Shown: piece by piece, positions 34,690 through 44,829 of the stretch
How the letters are laid out: the number at the start of each line of letters is the position of its first letter
Numbering within the stretch: the stretch's first letter is position 1
Made by a program: the position numbers and the translations under genes
Notes under the pieces: generated by a model
Databases searched by the model: none
What the model saw: the letters and a program-made list of their open reading frames with translations, nothing else
What the model was told of the DNA's origin: nothing
DNA from: Actinomyces naeslundii
GTDB lineage: Bacteria; Actinomycetota; Actinomycetes; Actinomycetales; Actinomycetaceae
DNA: 64,000 bases
Direction of reading: 5' to 3'
NCBI RefSeq assembly: GCF_001956585.1
Contig: NZ_MSRR01000003.1
Span: 97,891 to 161,890, forward strand

Positions 34690-35588
34690 GTACAGAGCAG
34701 ACCACTCCCAGCACCGGCACCCTCACCGTCAAGCGCGGCATGGCGGACATGCTCAAGGGCGGCGTCATCATGGATGTCGTCACACCTGAGCAGGCCCGTA
34801 TCGCCCAGGACGCGGGTGCCGTCGCCGTCATGGCTCTCGAGCGCGTCCCTGCGGACATTCGCGCTCAGGGCGGCGTGGCGCGGATGAGCGATCCCGACCT
34901 CATCACCGGCATCATCGAGGCCGTCTCCATCCCGGTCATGGCCAAGGCCCGCATCGGTCACTTCGTGGAGGCCCAGGTGCTCCAGAGCCTCGGCGTGGAC
35001 TACATCGACGAGTCCGAGGTCCTGACCCCGGCCGACTACGCCCACCACATCGACAAGCAGGCCTTCACGGTCCCCTTCGTCTGCGGAGCCACCAACCTGG
35101 GTGAGGCGCTGCGCCGCATCACCGAGGGCGCGGCCATGATCCGCTCCAAGGGAGAGGCCGGCACCGGCGACGTCTCCAACGCGGTGACGCATATGCGCAC
35201 CATTCGCGACGAGATCCGCCGTCTGACCTCCCTTCCTGAGGATGAGCTCTACGTGGCCGCCAAGGAGCTCGCTGCGCCGTACGAGCTCGTCGCCGAGGTC
35301 GCCCGCACCGGGCACCTACCCGTCGTCCTGTTCACCGCCGGCGGCATCGCCACCCCGGCTGACGCCGCCATGATGATGCAGATGGGTGCCGAGGGCGTGT
35401 TCGTGGGCTCGGGCATCTTCAAGTCCGGTGACCCCGCCAAGCGCGCCGCCGCCATCGTCCGCGCCACCGCCCAGTTCGACGATCCCGACGTCATCGCCGA
35501 GGTCTCACGCGGCCTGGGCGAGGCGATGGTCGGGATCAACGTCGACGAGATCCCCGAGCCGCACCGGCTCGCGGAACGCGGCTGGTGA
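34686..35588 (+). CDS. pdxS: Pyridoxal 5'-phosphate synthase, synthase subunit
   Basis: The (beta/alpha)8 subunit of the ribose 5-phosphate-dependent vitamin B6 pathway, making PLP from ribose 5-phosphate, glyceraldehyde 3-phosphate and ammonia supplied by PdxT. 300 aa, very well conserved: [23 protein letters not shown], the substrate lysine in [15 protein letters not shown] (Lys87), and [30 protein letters not shown]. The start is TTG at 34686 with GAGGAT upstream; no ATG is available before the conserved region. The stop overlaps the NUDIX gene (GTGA). Confidence 0.96.
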   Translation: MSTEQTTPSTGTLTVKRGMADMLKGGVIMDVVTPEQARIAQDAGAVAVMALERVPADIRAQGGVARMSDPDLITGIIEAVSIPVMAKARIGHFVEAQVLQSLGVDYIDESEVLTPADYAHHIDKQAFTVPFVCGATNLGEALRRITEGAAMIRSKGEAGTGDVSNAVTHMRTIRDEIRRLTSLPEDELYVAAKELAAPYELVAEVARTGHLPVVLFTAGGIATPADAAMMMQMGAEGVFVGSGIFKSGDPAKRAAAIVRATAQFDDPDVIAEVSRGLGEAMVGINVDEIPEPHRLAERGW

Positions 35589-36262
35589 GCCGGTCCCCGG
35601 ACTGCGCTGCTCCCGCTCCGAGTCGTCACCCGGTGCTGGTCCCCGAGGACTGGGACCAGCACCTCGACAGCTCCGAGTGGCGCCTGGGCGACGACGGTCT
35701 GCCCTTCAGAACGGCTGCGCGGGTCCTGGTCGTCACCCGGGACGCCGACATGCTGCTCCTGGTGGGGCACGACGCCGCCAACCCGGATCACACCTGGGTC
35801 TTCACCCCGGGAGGAGGGCTCCGCCCCGGCGAGGACCCGCGCGCCGGAGCCGTGCGCGAGCTGGCCGAGGAGTCCGGGATTGACGTCGCCCCCGTCGATC
35901 TCGAAGGCCCCGTCGCCCACCGGGAGGCGATCTTCCGCTTCGCCTCCGTCACCTGCCGTCAGGACGAGCTCTTCTTCCTTCTGCGCCTGCCGACCAGGTG
36001 CCCTGTTGGCAAGGAGGACTGGACCGATCTGGAACGCGATGTCGTCGACTCGATCTCCTGGTGGAGCCCCCATGACCTGCGGGTCGCCCAGGAACGAGGT
36101 CGGGAGATCTACCCGGTGCGTCTGCCGGTGCTCGCACGTGAGCTCGCCGCCGGGTGGAGCGGTGAGCCGATCGACTTCACCGATCCGGTGGACGCCGAGG
36201 TCCTGGCCGAGCTCTCTGCCCACCGGCCTCCCGTACCGACCTCCAAGGACCCCAATGACTGA
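35585..36262 (+). CDS. NUDIX hydrolase
   Basis: A 225-aa NUDIX protein. The box GX5EX7REUXEEXGU is complete in [22 protein letters not shown], after a [11 protein letters not shown] turn. The GTG at 35585 overlaps the pdxS stop and its own end overlaps pdxT by eight bases, so it lies inside the B6 operon. The substrate is not apparent; the position hints at housecleaning of nucleotide or cofactor derivatives, but this is not established. A residue stretch of about 25 before the domain is variable. Confidence 0.9.
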   Translation: MSRSPDCAAPAPSRHPVLVPEDWDQHLDSSEWRLGDDGLPFRTAARVLVVTRDADMLLLVGHDAANPDHTWVFTPGGGLRPGEDPRAGAVRELAEESGIDVAPVDLEGPVAHREAIFRFASVTCRQDELFFLLRLPTRCPVGKEDWTDLERDVVDSISWWSPHDLRVAQERGREIYPVRLPVLARELAAGWSGEPIDFTDPVDAEVLAELSAHRPPVPTSKDPND

Positions 36263-36992
36263 ATCGAACCGCCCCTACCGCCTGGCCCACACGATGGATG
36301 TGCGCCATCCGCGGGCGCTCTTCCCCGCGCCCGCACCGGCCGACGCCCGCCCTGCGATCGGTGTCCTGGCGCTTCAGGGTGACGTACGGGAGCACTCCTT
36401 GGCCCTGGAGGCCGCGGGCGCGCGCCCCGTCGTCGTACGCCGCGCCACCGACCTGGGCGACGCTCCTGGCGACCGGCTCGACGGTCTGGTGATCCCCGGC
36501 GGGGAGTCGACGACGATGAGCACGTTGCTGGTCGCCTTCGGCATGCTCGAGCCCCTGCGCGAGCTGATCGGCGCGGGCCTGCCCGCCTACGGATCGTGCG
36601 CCGGAATGATCATGCTGGCCGACCGTGTCGAGGGTGCGGAGGAGAGGCAGCCCTTCCTGGGCGGCATCGACATGACCGTGCGCCGCAACGCCTTCGGCCG
36701 CCAGGTCGACTCCTACGAGGAGGACCTTGTCGCCCCGGAGCTGGGCGCGGACAAGGACCGGCCGCTGCACGCCGTCTTCATCCGAGCGCCCTGGGTGGAG
36801 GAGGTGGGCTCGGACGTCGAGATCCTCGCCACGACCCGCGCAGGACGCGCGGCTGGGGCCAGCGGGGCCGACGGCGGTAGGATCGTCGCGGTTCGTCAAG
36901 GGACCCTGCTCGCCACGTCCTTCCACCCGGAGGTCGGCGGCGACCACCGGGTCCACGACGTCTTCGTCTCCATGGTGACGCGCCGGGCCTGA
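36255..36992 (+). CDS. pdxT: Pyridoxal 5'-phosphate synthase, glutaminase subunit
   Basis: Class I glutamine amidotransferase that delivers ammonia to PdxS. Visible: [35 protein letters not shown] (oxyanion region), the nucleophile in YGSCAGM (Cys115), and the His-Glu pair in SFHPEVGGD. 245 aa, about 45 longer than typical, mainly from a 34-residue N-terminal extension before the conserved start. The ATG at 36255 follows AAGGAC and overlaps the NUDIX gene by eight bases; later in-frame starts without the extension are possible but lack a Shine-Dalgarno. Confidence 0.94.
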   Translation: MTESNRPYRLAHTMDVRHPRALFPAPAPADARPAIGVLALQGDVREHSLALEAAGARPVVVRRATDLGDAPGDRLDGLVIPGGESTTMSTLLVAFGMLEPLRELIGAGLPAYGSCAGMIMLADRVEGAEERQPFLGGIDMTVRRNAFGRQVDSYEEDLVAPELGADKDRPLHAVFIRAPWVEEVGSDVEILATTRAGRAAGASGADGGRIVAVRQGTLLATSFHPEVGGDHRVHDVFVSMVTRRA

Positions 36993-37036
36993 GCAGGTCC
37001 GGCAGCGTCTCCATCATCGACTCCCAAGGAGCACAT

Positions 37037-37801
37037 ATGTCGGGTCACTCCAAGTGGGCCACCACCAAGCACAAGAAGGCCGCCATCGACGCCAAGCGCG
37101 GCAAGCTCTTCGCACGCCTCATCAAGAACATCGAGGTCGCCGCCCGTACCGGCGGCGGTGACCCGACCGGCAACCCCACCCTGTTCGACGCCATCCAGAA
37201 GGCGAAGAAGAACTCCGTGCCGGCGGACAACATCACCCGAGCCGTCAAGCGCGGCAGCGGTGAGGAGGCCGGTGGGGCCGACTGGCAGACCATCATGTAC
37301 GAGGGCTACGGCCCCGGTGGCGTCGCCTTCCTCGTCGAGTGCCTCACCGACAACCGCAACCGAGCAGCCTCCGACGTGCGCGTCGCCTTCTCCCGCAACG
37401 GCGGCAACCTGGCCGACCCCGGCTCGGTGGCCTACAACTTCACCCGCAAGGGCGTCGTCGAGGTGGCCAAGGCCGACGGCGTGGACGAGGACTCCATCCT
37501 CATGGCCGTCCTGGACGCCGGTGCCGAAGAGGTCGAGGACATGGGGGAGTCCTTCGAGATCTACTCCGAGCCCAGTGACATCGTCGCCGTGCGCACCGCT
37601 CTGACGGAGGCCGGCATGGACTACGACTCCGCCGAGGTCCAGTTCGTCGCCGGAACCAAGGTCGAGGTCGATGTCGACGGGGCCCGCAAGGTCTTCCGCC
37701 TCATCGACGCCCTGGAGGACTCCGACGACGTCCAGAACGTCTACACCTCTGTGGATCTCAGCCCGGAGGTGGCCGCCGAGTTCGCCAACGACGAGGACTG
37801 A
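37037..37801 (+). CDS. YebC/TACO1 family protein
   Basis: A 254-aa protein of the YebC/PmpR family, beginning [22 protein letters not shown] and containing [35 protein letters not shown] and [19 protein letters not shown]. The family is annotated as transcriptional regulators, and YebC and TACO1 are also described as translation factors aiding proline-rich stretches. AGGAG lies just upstream of the ATG. It precedes ruvC, the usual actinobacterial order, without implying a shared function. Confidence 0.95.
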   Translation: MSGHSKWATTKHKKAAIDAKRGKLFARLIKNIEVAARTGGGDPTGNPTLFDAIQKAKKNSVPADNITRAVKRGSGEEAGGADWQTIMYEGYGPGGVAFLVECLTDNRNRAASDVRVAFSRNGGNLADPGSVAYNFTRKGVVEVAKADGVDEDSILMAVLDAGAEEVEDMGESFEIYSEPSDIVAVRTALTEAGMDYDSAEVQFVAGTKVEVDVDGARKVFRLIDALEDSDDVQNVYTSVDLSPEVAAEFANDED

Positions 37802-37862
37802 TCCTCTGGCTACCGCGGGCCCCCGGCCGCGTTCGGCGCGCGCCGTTGTCGCCCAGCAGCGG

Positions 37863-38477
37863 GTGCTGGGGATCGATCCCGGGCTCACCCGTTGCGGGCT
37901 GGGATGCGTGGATGTCGACCCCCGCCGCCAGGTCCGGCTGGTGGAGGTCGGGGTCGTGCGCACCCCGCCCTCGCAGAGCCCCGAGCTGCGACTGCTGGCC
38001 ATTACCGAGGCCATCGAGGACTGGATCGCTCGCCTGGGCCCCTCGGTGGTCTCCATCGAGCGGGTCTTCGCCCAGGACAACCTGCGATCCGTCATCGGGG
38101 TCGCCCAGGTGATGGGTACGGCGATGGCCACTGCGGCGCGCGCGGGGCTGGAGGTCGCTCAGCACACGCCCAGCGAGGCCAAGGCCGCCGTCACCGGCTC
38201 GGGGACTGCAGACAAGACCCAGGTCCAGGCCATGGTCACCCGCATCCTCGGCCTCGACGCACCGCCCCGGCCGGCAGACGCCGCCGACGCCCTGGCCCAG
38301 GCGATCTGCCACGGTTGGCGCGGAGGCGGGACGGGGACGGATGACGCCACCGAGATGGTCTCCGCCGGGGGAGCGGTCCGTGTCTCGGCCCGCACGCCGG
38401 CTCAGCGTCAGTGGGCCGCCGCCCAGGCCGCGGCCCGGCGCACCGGTGCTGTCGATCCGCGGCGGGTGCGGCGCTGA
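37863..38477 (+). CDS. ruvC: Holliday junction resolvase RuvC
   Basis: Endonuclease that resolves Holliday junctions. Catalytic acidic residues are visible in [12 protein letters not shown] (first Asp), [10 protein letters not shown] (Glu) and the C-terminal [14 protein letters not shown] (Asp-x-x-Asp), with [17 protein letters not shown] between. A basic, Ala-rich tail follows. The start is uncertain: GTG 37863 gives 204 aa and places VLGIDPG at the N-terminus as in relatives, but has no Shine-Dalgarno; a CTG at 37806, just after the yebC stop, has GAGGAC at good spacing and would add 19 residues. No ATG or TTG exists in between. Confidence 0.88.
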   Translation: MLGIDPGLTRCGLGCVDVDPRRQVRLVEVGVVRTPPSQSPELRLLAITEAIEDWIARLGPSVVSIERVFAQDNLRSVIGVAQVMGTAMATAARAGLEVAQHTPSEAKAAVTGSGTADKTQVQAMVTRILGLDAPPRPADAADALAQAICHGWRGGGTGTDDATEMVSAGGAVRVSARTPAQRQWAAAQAAARRTGAVDPRRVRR

Positions 38478-38500
38478 CGCCGATGGCAGCGAAGGCCTGT

Positions 38501-38521
38501 TAGGATCCGAACAGTTGTTCG
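38501..38521 (+). promoter_or_regulatory. LexA-type SOS box over the ruvAB promoter
   Basis: CGAAC-AGTT-GTTCG (38508-38521) is a perfect GAAC-N4-GTTC dyad, the actinobacterial/Gram-positive LexA operator. TAGGAT (38501-38506) directly before it reads as a -10 element, so the operator would cover the transcription start. It lies 112 bases upstream of ruvA and after ruvC, so SOS control would act on ruvAB separately. Confidence 0.75.
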
Positions 38522-38632
38522 AGTTCCGCCCCTCTGGCCGAGCCCGTTCTGAGTCTCTCCGAGCTCCTCGGAGCCTGCGCGACTCTGTCCGGATCGGTTC
38601 AACTCTCTGAGAATCACCAGGAGAAGCTGCCC

Positions 38633-39289
38633 ATGATCGCCTCGCTGCGCGGCACTGTCCTCAGTGTCGGCCTGACTGGCGCCGTCGTCGAGACCGGCGG
38701 CGTCGGCATGAGCTTCCAGGCAACGCCCGCCACGCTGTCAGGCCTCAGGGTCGGTGAGGAGACCCTCGTTCACACCGAGATGGTTGTCCGCGAGGACTCA
38801 TTGACGCTGTTCGGATTCGCCGACGTCGATGAGCGGGACAGCTTCCGCACCCTCATGAGTGCCAAGGGGGTCGGGGCCAAGCTGGCGCTGGCGATGCTGG
38901 CCGTTCACACTCCCAACACGCTCAGGCGCGCCATCGCCTCTCAGGACGTCGCGGCTCTCACCCGGGTGCCCGGGCTCGGGCCCAAGGGCGCCCAGCGTGT
39001 CATTCTGGATGTCGCCGACAAGCTCGGCCCCGTCACGGGGGACGATCTCGGTACGGCGGTGCTGGGTGCGCAGACACACGGGCGAGAGAGCTCGGAGGCA
39101 TCCGAGGACGGTGGGGAGCCCAACGCCGACGTCGTCGCCGCCCTGGTTCAGCTCGGCTGGAACGAGGCCAGTGCCCGTCAGGCCGTGACCGCCGTCGAGG
39201 CTGACTACGCCGAGGCCGGTGAGAACCCGGACATGGCGGCTTTGCTGCGGGCCTCACTGAGGTGGCTGGGAGGCGGGCACCGTGGCTGA
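38633..39289 (+). CDS. ruvA: Holliday junction helicase subunit RuvA
   Basis: Tetrameric DNA-binding subunit that positions RuvB on Holliday junctions. 218 aa with the N-terminal OB fold ([34 protein letters not shown]), two helix-hairpin-helix motifs ([15 protein letters not shown] and [16 protein letters not shown]) and the mobile C-terminal domain ([17 protein letters not shown]) that contacts RuvB. AGGAGA is eight bases before the ATG. It overlaps ruvB by eight bases and follows the LexA-type operator. Confidence 0.96.
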   Translation: MIASLRGTVLSVGLTGAVVETGGVGMSFQATPATLSGLRVGEETLVHTEMVVREDSLTLFGFADVDERDSFRTLMSAKGVGAKLALAMLAVHTPNTLRRAIASQDVAALTRVPGLGPKGAQRVILDVADKLGPVTGDDLGTAVLGAQTHGRESSEASEDGGEPNADVVAALVQLGWNEASARQAVTAVEADYAEAGENPDMAALLRASLRWLGGGHRG

Positions 39290-40322
39290 TACGGGGCAGG
39301 ACGGCCACGAGCGTCTGGTCGGCGGCGGAGCCGATGCCACCGAGCGAGCCGCCGAGGCCGCCCTGAGACCCAAGCGTCTGGAGGACTTCACCGGTCAGGA
39401 GGTGGTGCGCGGTCAGCTCTCGGTGGTCCTGCGCTCGGCCCTGGCCCGCGGGGTGACGGCCGATCACGTTCTGCTGTCCGGCCCACCCGGGCTGGGCAAG
39501 ACCACCCTGGCCATGATCATCGCCGCCGAGGTGGACGGCTCTCTGCGCCTGACCTCAGGACCGGCCATCCAGCACGCCGGAGACCTCGCCGCCATCCTAT
39601 CCTCCCTGGAGGAGGGCGACGTGCTGTTCATCGACGAGATCCACCGGCTGGCACGAACCGCCGAGGAGATGCTTTACCTGGCGATGGAGGACTTCCGGGT
39701 CGACATCGTCGTCGGAAAGGGACCCGGCGCCACCTCCATCCCCCTGTCGTTGCCCCCCTTCACAGTTGTCGGCGCCACGACGCGTGCGGGACTGCTCCCC
39801 GCTCCGCTGCGGGACCGCTTCGGCTTCACCGGACACCTGGACTACTACGGGCCGGGTGAGCTCACTCGGATCCTCACGCGCAGTGCGGGCCTGCTGGGCG
39901 TGAGCCTTGAGAGGGACGCCGCTGAGGAGCTGGCCTCGCGCTCACGCGGCACGCCCCGTATCGCCAACCGGCTGCTGCGTCGGGTCCAGGACTGGGCGGA
40001 GGTCCACGGACAGCCCGGCCGACTCGACCTCACGGCGGCCCGCAGCGCCCTGGACATCTTCGAGGTCGACGCCCTGGGGCTGGACCGCCTTGATCGCCAG
40101 GTGCTCGAGGCGCTGTGCACCCGGTTCGGTGGCGGCCCGGTGGGGCTGACGACGCTGGCGGTCAGCGTGGGGGAGGAGCCTGAGACGGTGGAGACCGTGG
40201 CCGAGCCCTACCTGGTACGTGAAGGACTGGTCGTACGCACTCCGCGGGGACGGGCGGCCACGTCGGCGGCCTACATCCACCTGGGGCTTGAGCCCCCTGC
40301 GGACGGGGCATTGTTCTCCTGA
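39282..40322 (+). CDS. ruvB: Holliday junction helicase ATPase RuvB
   Basis: AAA+ motor for branch migration, 346 aa. Visible: [12 protein letters not shown] at the start of the family region, Walker [10 protein letters not shown], Walker B FIDEIHRL, sensor 1 in VVGATTRAG, the arginine-finger region [12 protein letters not shown], sensor 2 [15 protein letters not shown] and the winged-helix domain. The GTG at 39282 lies inside the ruvA end, with GGAGG upstream, so the two are coupled. Confidence 0.97.
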   Translation: MADTGQDGHERLVGGGADATERAAEAALRPKRLEDFTGQEVVRGQLSVVLRSALARGVTADHVLLSGPPGLGKTTLAMIIAAEVDGSLRLTSGPAIQHAGDLAAILSSLEEGDVLFIDEIHRLARTAEEMLYLAMEDFRVDIVVGKGPGATSIPLSLPPFTVVGATTRAGLLPAPLRDRFGFTGHLDYYGPGELTRILTRSAGLLGVSLERDAAEELASRSRGTPRIANRLLRRVQDWAEVHGQPGRLDLTAARSALDIFEVDALGLDRLDRQVLEALCTRFGGGPVGLTTLAVSVGEEPETVETVAEPYLVREGLVVRTPRGRAATSAAYIHLGLEPPADGALFS

Positions 40323-40418
40323 CCGGCAACCGGGTAATGTAATCATTTTGTGACCGGTTGGTACCTACTTGTGCCCGACCACTCGCAAGCGATCGGGAAC
40401 GTGCTGGCCCGCGTGCCC

Positions 40419-40424
40419 TAGACT
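40419..40424 (+). promoter_or_regulatory. Possible -10 element for yajC-secDF
   Basis: TAGACT in the 174-nt gap after ruvB, 72 bases before the yajC start; no good -35 is seen. Confidence 0.35.
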
Positions 40425-40496
40425 CACCACCGCTGGCCTGTGACAGCCGTGGGTCTGCGTCAGCCGAGACTGCCTAGTCGAAACGGAGAAGCCTCC

Positions 40497-40859
40497 ATGC
40501 CGTCGTATTTCCTCTGGATCATGCTCATCGGGATGCTCCTGATGATGTGGTTCGTCAGCCGTAGGCAGCGCGCGATGCAGGAGGAGCAGCGGCGTCGTAC
40601 CGAGAAGGGGCTGGTGCCCGGAAGCTGGGTGCGTACTATCGGTGGCTTCTACGGAACGGTGGTGGAGGTCGACGGTGACGTGGTCACTCTGGCCACTCCT
40701 CTGGGCGATGAGACCCTGTGGAGCAAGCGGGCCATCGCTGCCATCGAGGAGCCCCCCTTCGGCTCGGCCGGTGCCCACGAGGACAGTGAGGGCGACGTCG
40801 AGCAGGCCGACGACGAGGCCCTGGAGCCGGAGCAGGACGCGACCGACCCGCGGTCCTGA
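40497..40859 (+). CDS. yajC: Preprotein translocase subunit YajC
   Basis: A 120-aa single-pass membrane protein of the SecDF-YajC complex. The N-terminal helix (YFLWIMLIGMLLMMWFV) is followed by a basic stretch and the conserved LVPGSWVRTIGGFYGTVVEVDGDVVTL domain, then an acidic C-terminal tail (EDSEGDVEQADDEALEPEQD). The ATG at 40497 follows GGAGAA; an open frame extends upstream but is not protein-like. It precedes secD. Confidence 0.94.
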   Translation: MPSYFLWIMLIGMLLMMWFVSRRQRAMQEEQRRRTEKGLVPGSWVRTIGGFYGTVVEVDGDVVTLATPLGDETLWSKRAIAAIEEPPFGSAGAHEDSEGDVEQADDEALEPEQDATDPRS

Positions 40860-41012
40860 CAACGCGCGACCGGGAAATCGCCCGTGGAGGCCCCGCCTGA
40901 GCCCTGAGCCCACCGCTCCGGCTCTTTGGAGCGCCTGCACCCCGACAAGTACCCCGCACTCACCCCTGCATCGGGCCACGCCCCGAGCACCCCCACCCCA
41001 GGAAGGGACCAC

Positions 41013-43121
41013 GTGTCCAGCAAGCAGCGAAAGCGCCCAGGGCGCCGCCTCCTGATGTTCATCCTCGTCATCATCATCGGTTTCGGTGCGTTGGTGGCGG
41101 GAACCATGCGACACAAGGCGTCGCTGACGCCCGGCCTCGCCCTCGACCTCGAAGGCGGCACCCAGATCATTCTGACGCCGACGACCTCCGACGGCTCGGC
41201 CATCAGCGACGAGGACGTCGAGCAGGCCATCGAGGTGATCCGCCAGCGCGTGGACGCCTCCGGTGTCTCCGAGGCCCAGATCTCCCGCCAGGGCGGGCAG
41301 AACATCGTGGTCTCGCTACCCGGAAAGCCCAGCCAGGCCACTCTGGAGCTGGTGCGGACCTCCGCCGTCATGTACTTCCGGCCGGTCCTCCGCATCCTGC
41401 CGGGCAGCGCCCAGCAGGCCGCTAAGAACATCGCCAGCCAGAACCCCTCCGGTGCGGCAACCCCGGCCCCGACGGGCCAGCCCACTGCCCAGGCCGAGGC
41501 TCAGCCCGACTCGGGCGCCAGCGGGGAGGCGACCCAGGCGGCGGAGGACTCGGCAGGCACCGAGGAGGGCTCGAGCGAGAGCGATCAGCCCACCGCCACG
41601 CCGACCCCCTCCGCGCAGCCCACGGCCCAGTCCACGGCGCAGCCCAGGACACCCGAGGAGATCGCCAAGCAGCTGGCGGACGTGAACCAGGACGGCGTCA
41701 TCTCCTCCGACCCGCTGCCCGCCACGTCCCAGGACAACTCCTCGGACTCCTGGATCACTGAGAAGCTCCTCTACGACGGCTACATGACCGACTGCTCTGA
41801 TCCGAAGAACCTCACCGGTCAGACGCAGGACCCCAAGGTCGCCGTCATCTCCTGCTCCAAGGACGCGGGCTCTCAGCAGCACGGCGCCTACATCCTCGGC
41901 CCGGCCGATATCACCGGCACCGAGCTCAAGAGCGCCAACTCGGGTCTGGAGACCGACTCCCGGGGGCAGACCACCAACAAGTGGGTCGTCTCGCTGGCCT
42001 TCAACCCCGACGGCACCAAGAAGTTCTCCGAGCTGTCCAAGCGGCTGCTGGCCTACCGCGACCAGGCGAGTGCCGCGGGAGCCCAGGGCGCTCAGAACCC
42101 GCAGGCCCAGAACAACCAGGACAAGGCCCAGTTCGCCATCGTCCTGGACGGGCTGACCATCATGGCCTCCGGGTTCAACCAGGACGTCCACTCGCCGATC
42201 ACCGACGGCCGGGTCCAGATCACTGGTAACTTCAACCAGAACCAGGCCAACACCCTGGCGAACCAGCTCTCCTTCGGCTCGCTGCCGCTGAGCTTCACGG
42301 TCCAGTCCGAGCAGCAGATCTCCGCCACGCTGGGGACCGAGCAGCTGCGCAACGGTCTGATCGCCGGGCTCATCGGCTTCGGCCTCATCATCCTCTACCT
42401 GGCCTGGCAGTACCGCGGCCTGGCGGTGGTGGCCGTGGCCTCGCTGGCCGTGGCCGCGGCCGGCACCTACCTGGTCATCGCCGCGCTGAGCGCGACCATG
42501 GGATATCGCCTGTCCCTGGCGGGTGTGGCCGGCCTCATCATCTCCATCGGCATCACGGTGGACTCCTTCATCATCTACTTCGAACGCGTCCGTGACGAGG
42601 TGCGTCAGGGACGGACACTCAGGACGGCGATCGACGAGGGGTGGAAGCACGCCAGGCGTACGATCCTCGTCTCCGACGCGGTCAACCTCGTGGCCGCGAT
42701 CGTGCTCTACTTCCTCGCCGTCGGCGGAGTGCAGGGCTTCGCGTTCACGCTGGGTGTGACCACCTGCGTGGACCTGACCATCATCATCTTCTTCACCCAC
42801 CCGTTCATGGAGTGGATCATCCGCTTCCGCTTCTTCGGTGAGGGTCACCGACTCTCCGGCCTCGACCCCGAGCACCTCGGGGCCACGTCCTCCACCTACG
42901 GCAAGGGGCGCGAGGCCGTTGCCGACCGCGTGGCCGGCTCGCTGGCACGTCGCAAGGCCGAGGCCCGCCGGGCCTCCGAGAACCCGGACGAGGTCGCCGC
43001 TGACGACGCCGACGACGACTCGGATGACACGCACGACGTCGTCGACGAGGCGGCGGAGCAGGGGGAGGTCGACGCGATCGATGTCGCGGCCGACGGCGGA
43101 AAGGACGGTGAGACGAAGTGA
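41013..43121 (+). CDS. secD: Protein translocase subunit SecD
   Basis: RND-type membrane protein that uses the proton gradient to help pull exported proteins out of SecYEG. It has one N-terminal helix, a large extracytoplasmic region with TPGLALDLEGGTQIILTP and a beta-barrel-like P1 fold, and five clustered C-terminal helices from LIAGLIGFGLIILYLAW, including GLIISIGITVDSFIIYFERVRDE. 702 aa, longer than usual, in part because residues about 140-212 are low-complexity Ala/Gln/Pro/Thr/Glu sequence inserted in the external domain. The C-terminal tail is charged and Asp-rich. GTG 41013 follows AGGAAGG. The stop overlaps secF (GTGA). Confidence 0.95.
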   Translation: MSSKQRKRPGRRLLMFILVIIIGFGALVAGTMRHKASLTPGLALDLEGGTQIILTPTTSDGSAISDEDVEQAIEVIRQRVDASGVSEAQISRQGGQNIVVSLPGKPSQATLELVRTSAVMYFRPVLRILPGSAQQAAKNIASQNPSGAATPAPTGQPTAQAEAQPDSGASGEATQAAEDSAGTEEGSSESDQPTATPTPSAQPTAQSTAQPRTPEEIAKQLADVNQDGVISSDPLPATSQDNSSDSWITEKLLYDGYMTDCSDPKNLTGQTQDPKVAVISCSKDAGSQQHGAYILGPADITGTELKSANSGLETDSRGQTTNKWVVSLAFNPDGTKKFSELSKRLLAYRDQASAAGAQGAQNPQAQNNQDKAQFAIVLDGLTIMASGFNQDVHSPITDGRVQITGNFNQNQANTLANQLSFGSLPLSFTVQSEQQISATLGTEQLRNGLIAGLIGFGLIILYLAWQYRGLAVVAVASLAVAAAGTYLVIAALSATMGYRLSLAGVAGLIISIGITVDSFIIYFERVRDEVRQGRTLRTAIDEGWKHARRTILVSDAVNLVAAIVLYFLAVGGVQGFAFTLGVTTCVDLTIIIFFTHPFMEWIIRFRFFGEGHRLSGLDPEHLGATSSTYGKGREAVADRVAGSLARRKAEARRASENPDEVAADDADDDSDDTHDVVDEAAEQGEVDAIDVAADGGKDGETK

Positions 43122-44221
43122 AGTCTCTCGCCACACTCGGTAACGAGCTCTACTCGGGCAAGACCTCCATTCCCTTCGTCGGCAGACGACGGATCTGGTA
43201 CCTCATCGCGGTCATCATCATCGCCGGGTCGGCCACGCTCCTGGCCACCGTGGGCCTCACCCCGGGCATCGACTTCAAGGGTGGCTCCGAGATCACCGTG
43301 ACGGGGCTGTCCTCACCCTCGGAGCGCCCCGCCAACGACGTCCTGTCCAAGAAGGACCTGACCGCCGGCTCCTCGGTGACGACCATGGGATCGTCCTCGG
43401 TGCGGGTGCAGACCAGCCAGCTGAGCAAGGAGCGCCTCGACTCGCTGGCAGGTGAGCTCGCCACCGCCTACAAGACCGACACCTCCAACGTGTCGGCCAC
43501 GACCGTGGGACCGACCTGGTCCTCCGACGTCACCAAGAAGGCCGCCCGCGGCCTGGTCCTGTTCTTCATCTTCGTCGGACTGCTCATCTGGGCCTACTTC
43601 CGCACCTGGAAGATGGCTGCGGCGGCGTTGCTGGCACTGTGCCACGACGTCGTCGTCACGGTGGGCATCTACGCCCTGTCCGGTTTCGAGGTCACCCCGG
43701 CCACGATCATCGGTGTACTGACGATCCTGGGGTACTCCCTCTACGACACGGTGGTGGTCTTCGACAAGATCCGTGAGAACACCCAGGGCTATGAGTCCCA
43801 GAGCCGCTCCACCTACGCCGAGCTCGCGAACCTCGCGGTCAACCAGACCTTCATCCGCTCGATCAACACCTCCGTGGTCGGCGTGCTCCCGGTGGCGTCG
43901 TTGCTGGTGGTCGGCGCCTTCATTCTGGGGGCCGGAACCCTGCGAGACATCGCTCTGACGCTGTTCATCGGCATGATCGCGGGAACCCTCTCCTCGATCT
44001 TCCTGGCAACTCCGCTCCTGGTGGATCTGCGTTCACGTGAGAAGGCGATCAAGAAGCAGGCCGCCAAGGTCTCGGCGGCGCGTCAGCATCGGCGCGAGGA
44101 GGCGGGCGACGACGTCGAGGAGCTGGCTAAGATAGACGCGGCCCCGGCCGCCTCGCCCGTCACCCCCGGCCACCACCTCGGCGTGGCGGCTCAGCCCAAG
44201 AGGAAGAAGAAGCGCAGATGA
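43118..44221 (+). CDS. secF: Protein translocase subunit SecF
   Basis: Partner of SecD, 367 aa with six helices: the first (WYLIAVIIIAGSATLLATVG) followed by GIDFKGGSEITVTG, then five from LVLFFIFVGLLIWAYF, including IIGVLTILGYSLYDTVVVFDKIREN and NQTFIRSINTSVVGVLPV. The C-terminal tail is basic. The GTG start overlaps the secD stop and the stop overlaps apt (ATGA). Confidence 0.96.
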   Translation: MKSLATLGNELYSGKTSIPFVGRRRIWYLIAVIIIAGSATLLATVGLTPGIDFKGGSEITVTGLSSPSERPANDVLSKKDLTAGSSVTTMGSSSVRVQTSQLSKERLDSLAGELATAYKTDTSNVSATTVGPTWSSDVTKKAARGLVLFFIFVGLLIWAYFRTWKMAAAALLALCHDVVVTVGIYALSGFEVTPATIIGVLTILGYSLYDTVVVFDKIRENTQGYESQSRSTYAELANLAVNQTFIRSINTSVVGVLPVASLLVVGAFILGAGTLRDIALTLFIGMIAGTLSSIFLATPLLVDLRSREKAIKKQAAKVSAARQHRREEAGDDVEELAKIDAAPAASPVTPGHHLGVAAQPKRKKKRR

Positions 44222-44775
44222 CCACCTCTGTGGCCTACTCCGAGACGGTCCCCGAGTCCTTGACCAGGCTGGTCTTAAGCCACCTGCGGGAGATTCCAGA
44301 CTTCCCCGAGCCGGGGGTGCTCTTCCGGGACATCACCCCGCTTCTCGCGGACGGAGGTGCCTTCACCGAGCTCGTCGACGGGCTCGCGGACCTCTACCGT
44401 GGTCGGATCGACGCGGTGGCGGGCCTGGAGTCACGAGGTTTTATCCTCGCGGCGCCCTTGGCGGTCAGGCTCGGTATCGGGATGATCACCGTGCGCAAGG
44501 GCGGTAAGCTCCCCGGCCCGGTCATCGGTGTCGACTACGCCCTCGAGTACGGCACGGCTCGTATGGAGCTGCGCCCCGAGACCGTCACCCAGGGGTCACG
44601 GGTCCTGGTGATCGACGACGTCCTGGCCACCGGGGGAACTGCTGCGGCATCTATCTCCCTCATTGAGCAGGCCGGCGCCTCGGTGGCGGCCATCTGCATG
44701 CTCCTGGAGCTGTCCGACCTCGGTGGGCGGCGCCAGCTTCAGGGCCGCGAGGTCGACTCCATCGTCATCTTCTGA
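44218..44775 (+). CDS. apt: Adenine phosphoribosyltransferase
   Basis: Purine salvage enzyme forming AMP from adenine and PRPP, 185 aa. The PRPP-binding motif VLVIDDVLATGGTAAAS and the FPEPGVLFRDITPLLADGG, GLESRGFILAAPLAVRLG and RKGGKLPG segments are typical. Translationally coupled to secF through ATGA; the secDF-apt-rel order is standard for actinobacteria. Followed by a hairpin. Confidence 0.96.
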   Translation: MTTSVAYSETVPESLTRLVLSHLREIPDFPEPGVLFRDITPLLADGGAFTELVDGLADLYRGRIDAVAGLESRGFILAAPLAVRLGIGMITVRKGGKLPGPVIGVDYALEYGTARMELRPETVTQGSRVLVIDDVLATGGTAAASISLIEQAGASVAAICMLLELSDLGGRRQLQGREVDSIVIF

Positions 44776-44829
44776 GGCTGCAGCTCGTCGCAAGGCCTGC
44801 TGCTCGACGGGTAGCCGGGGCTGTTTCTC

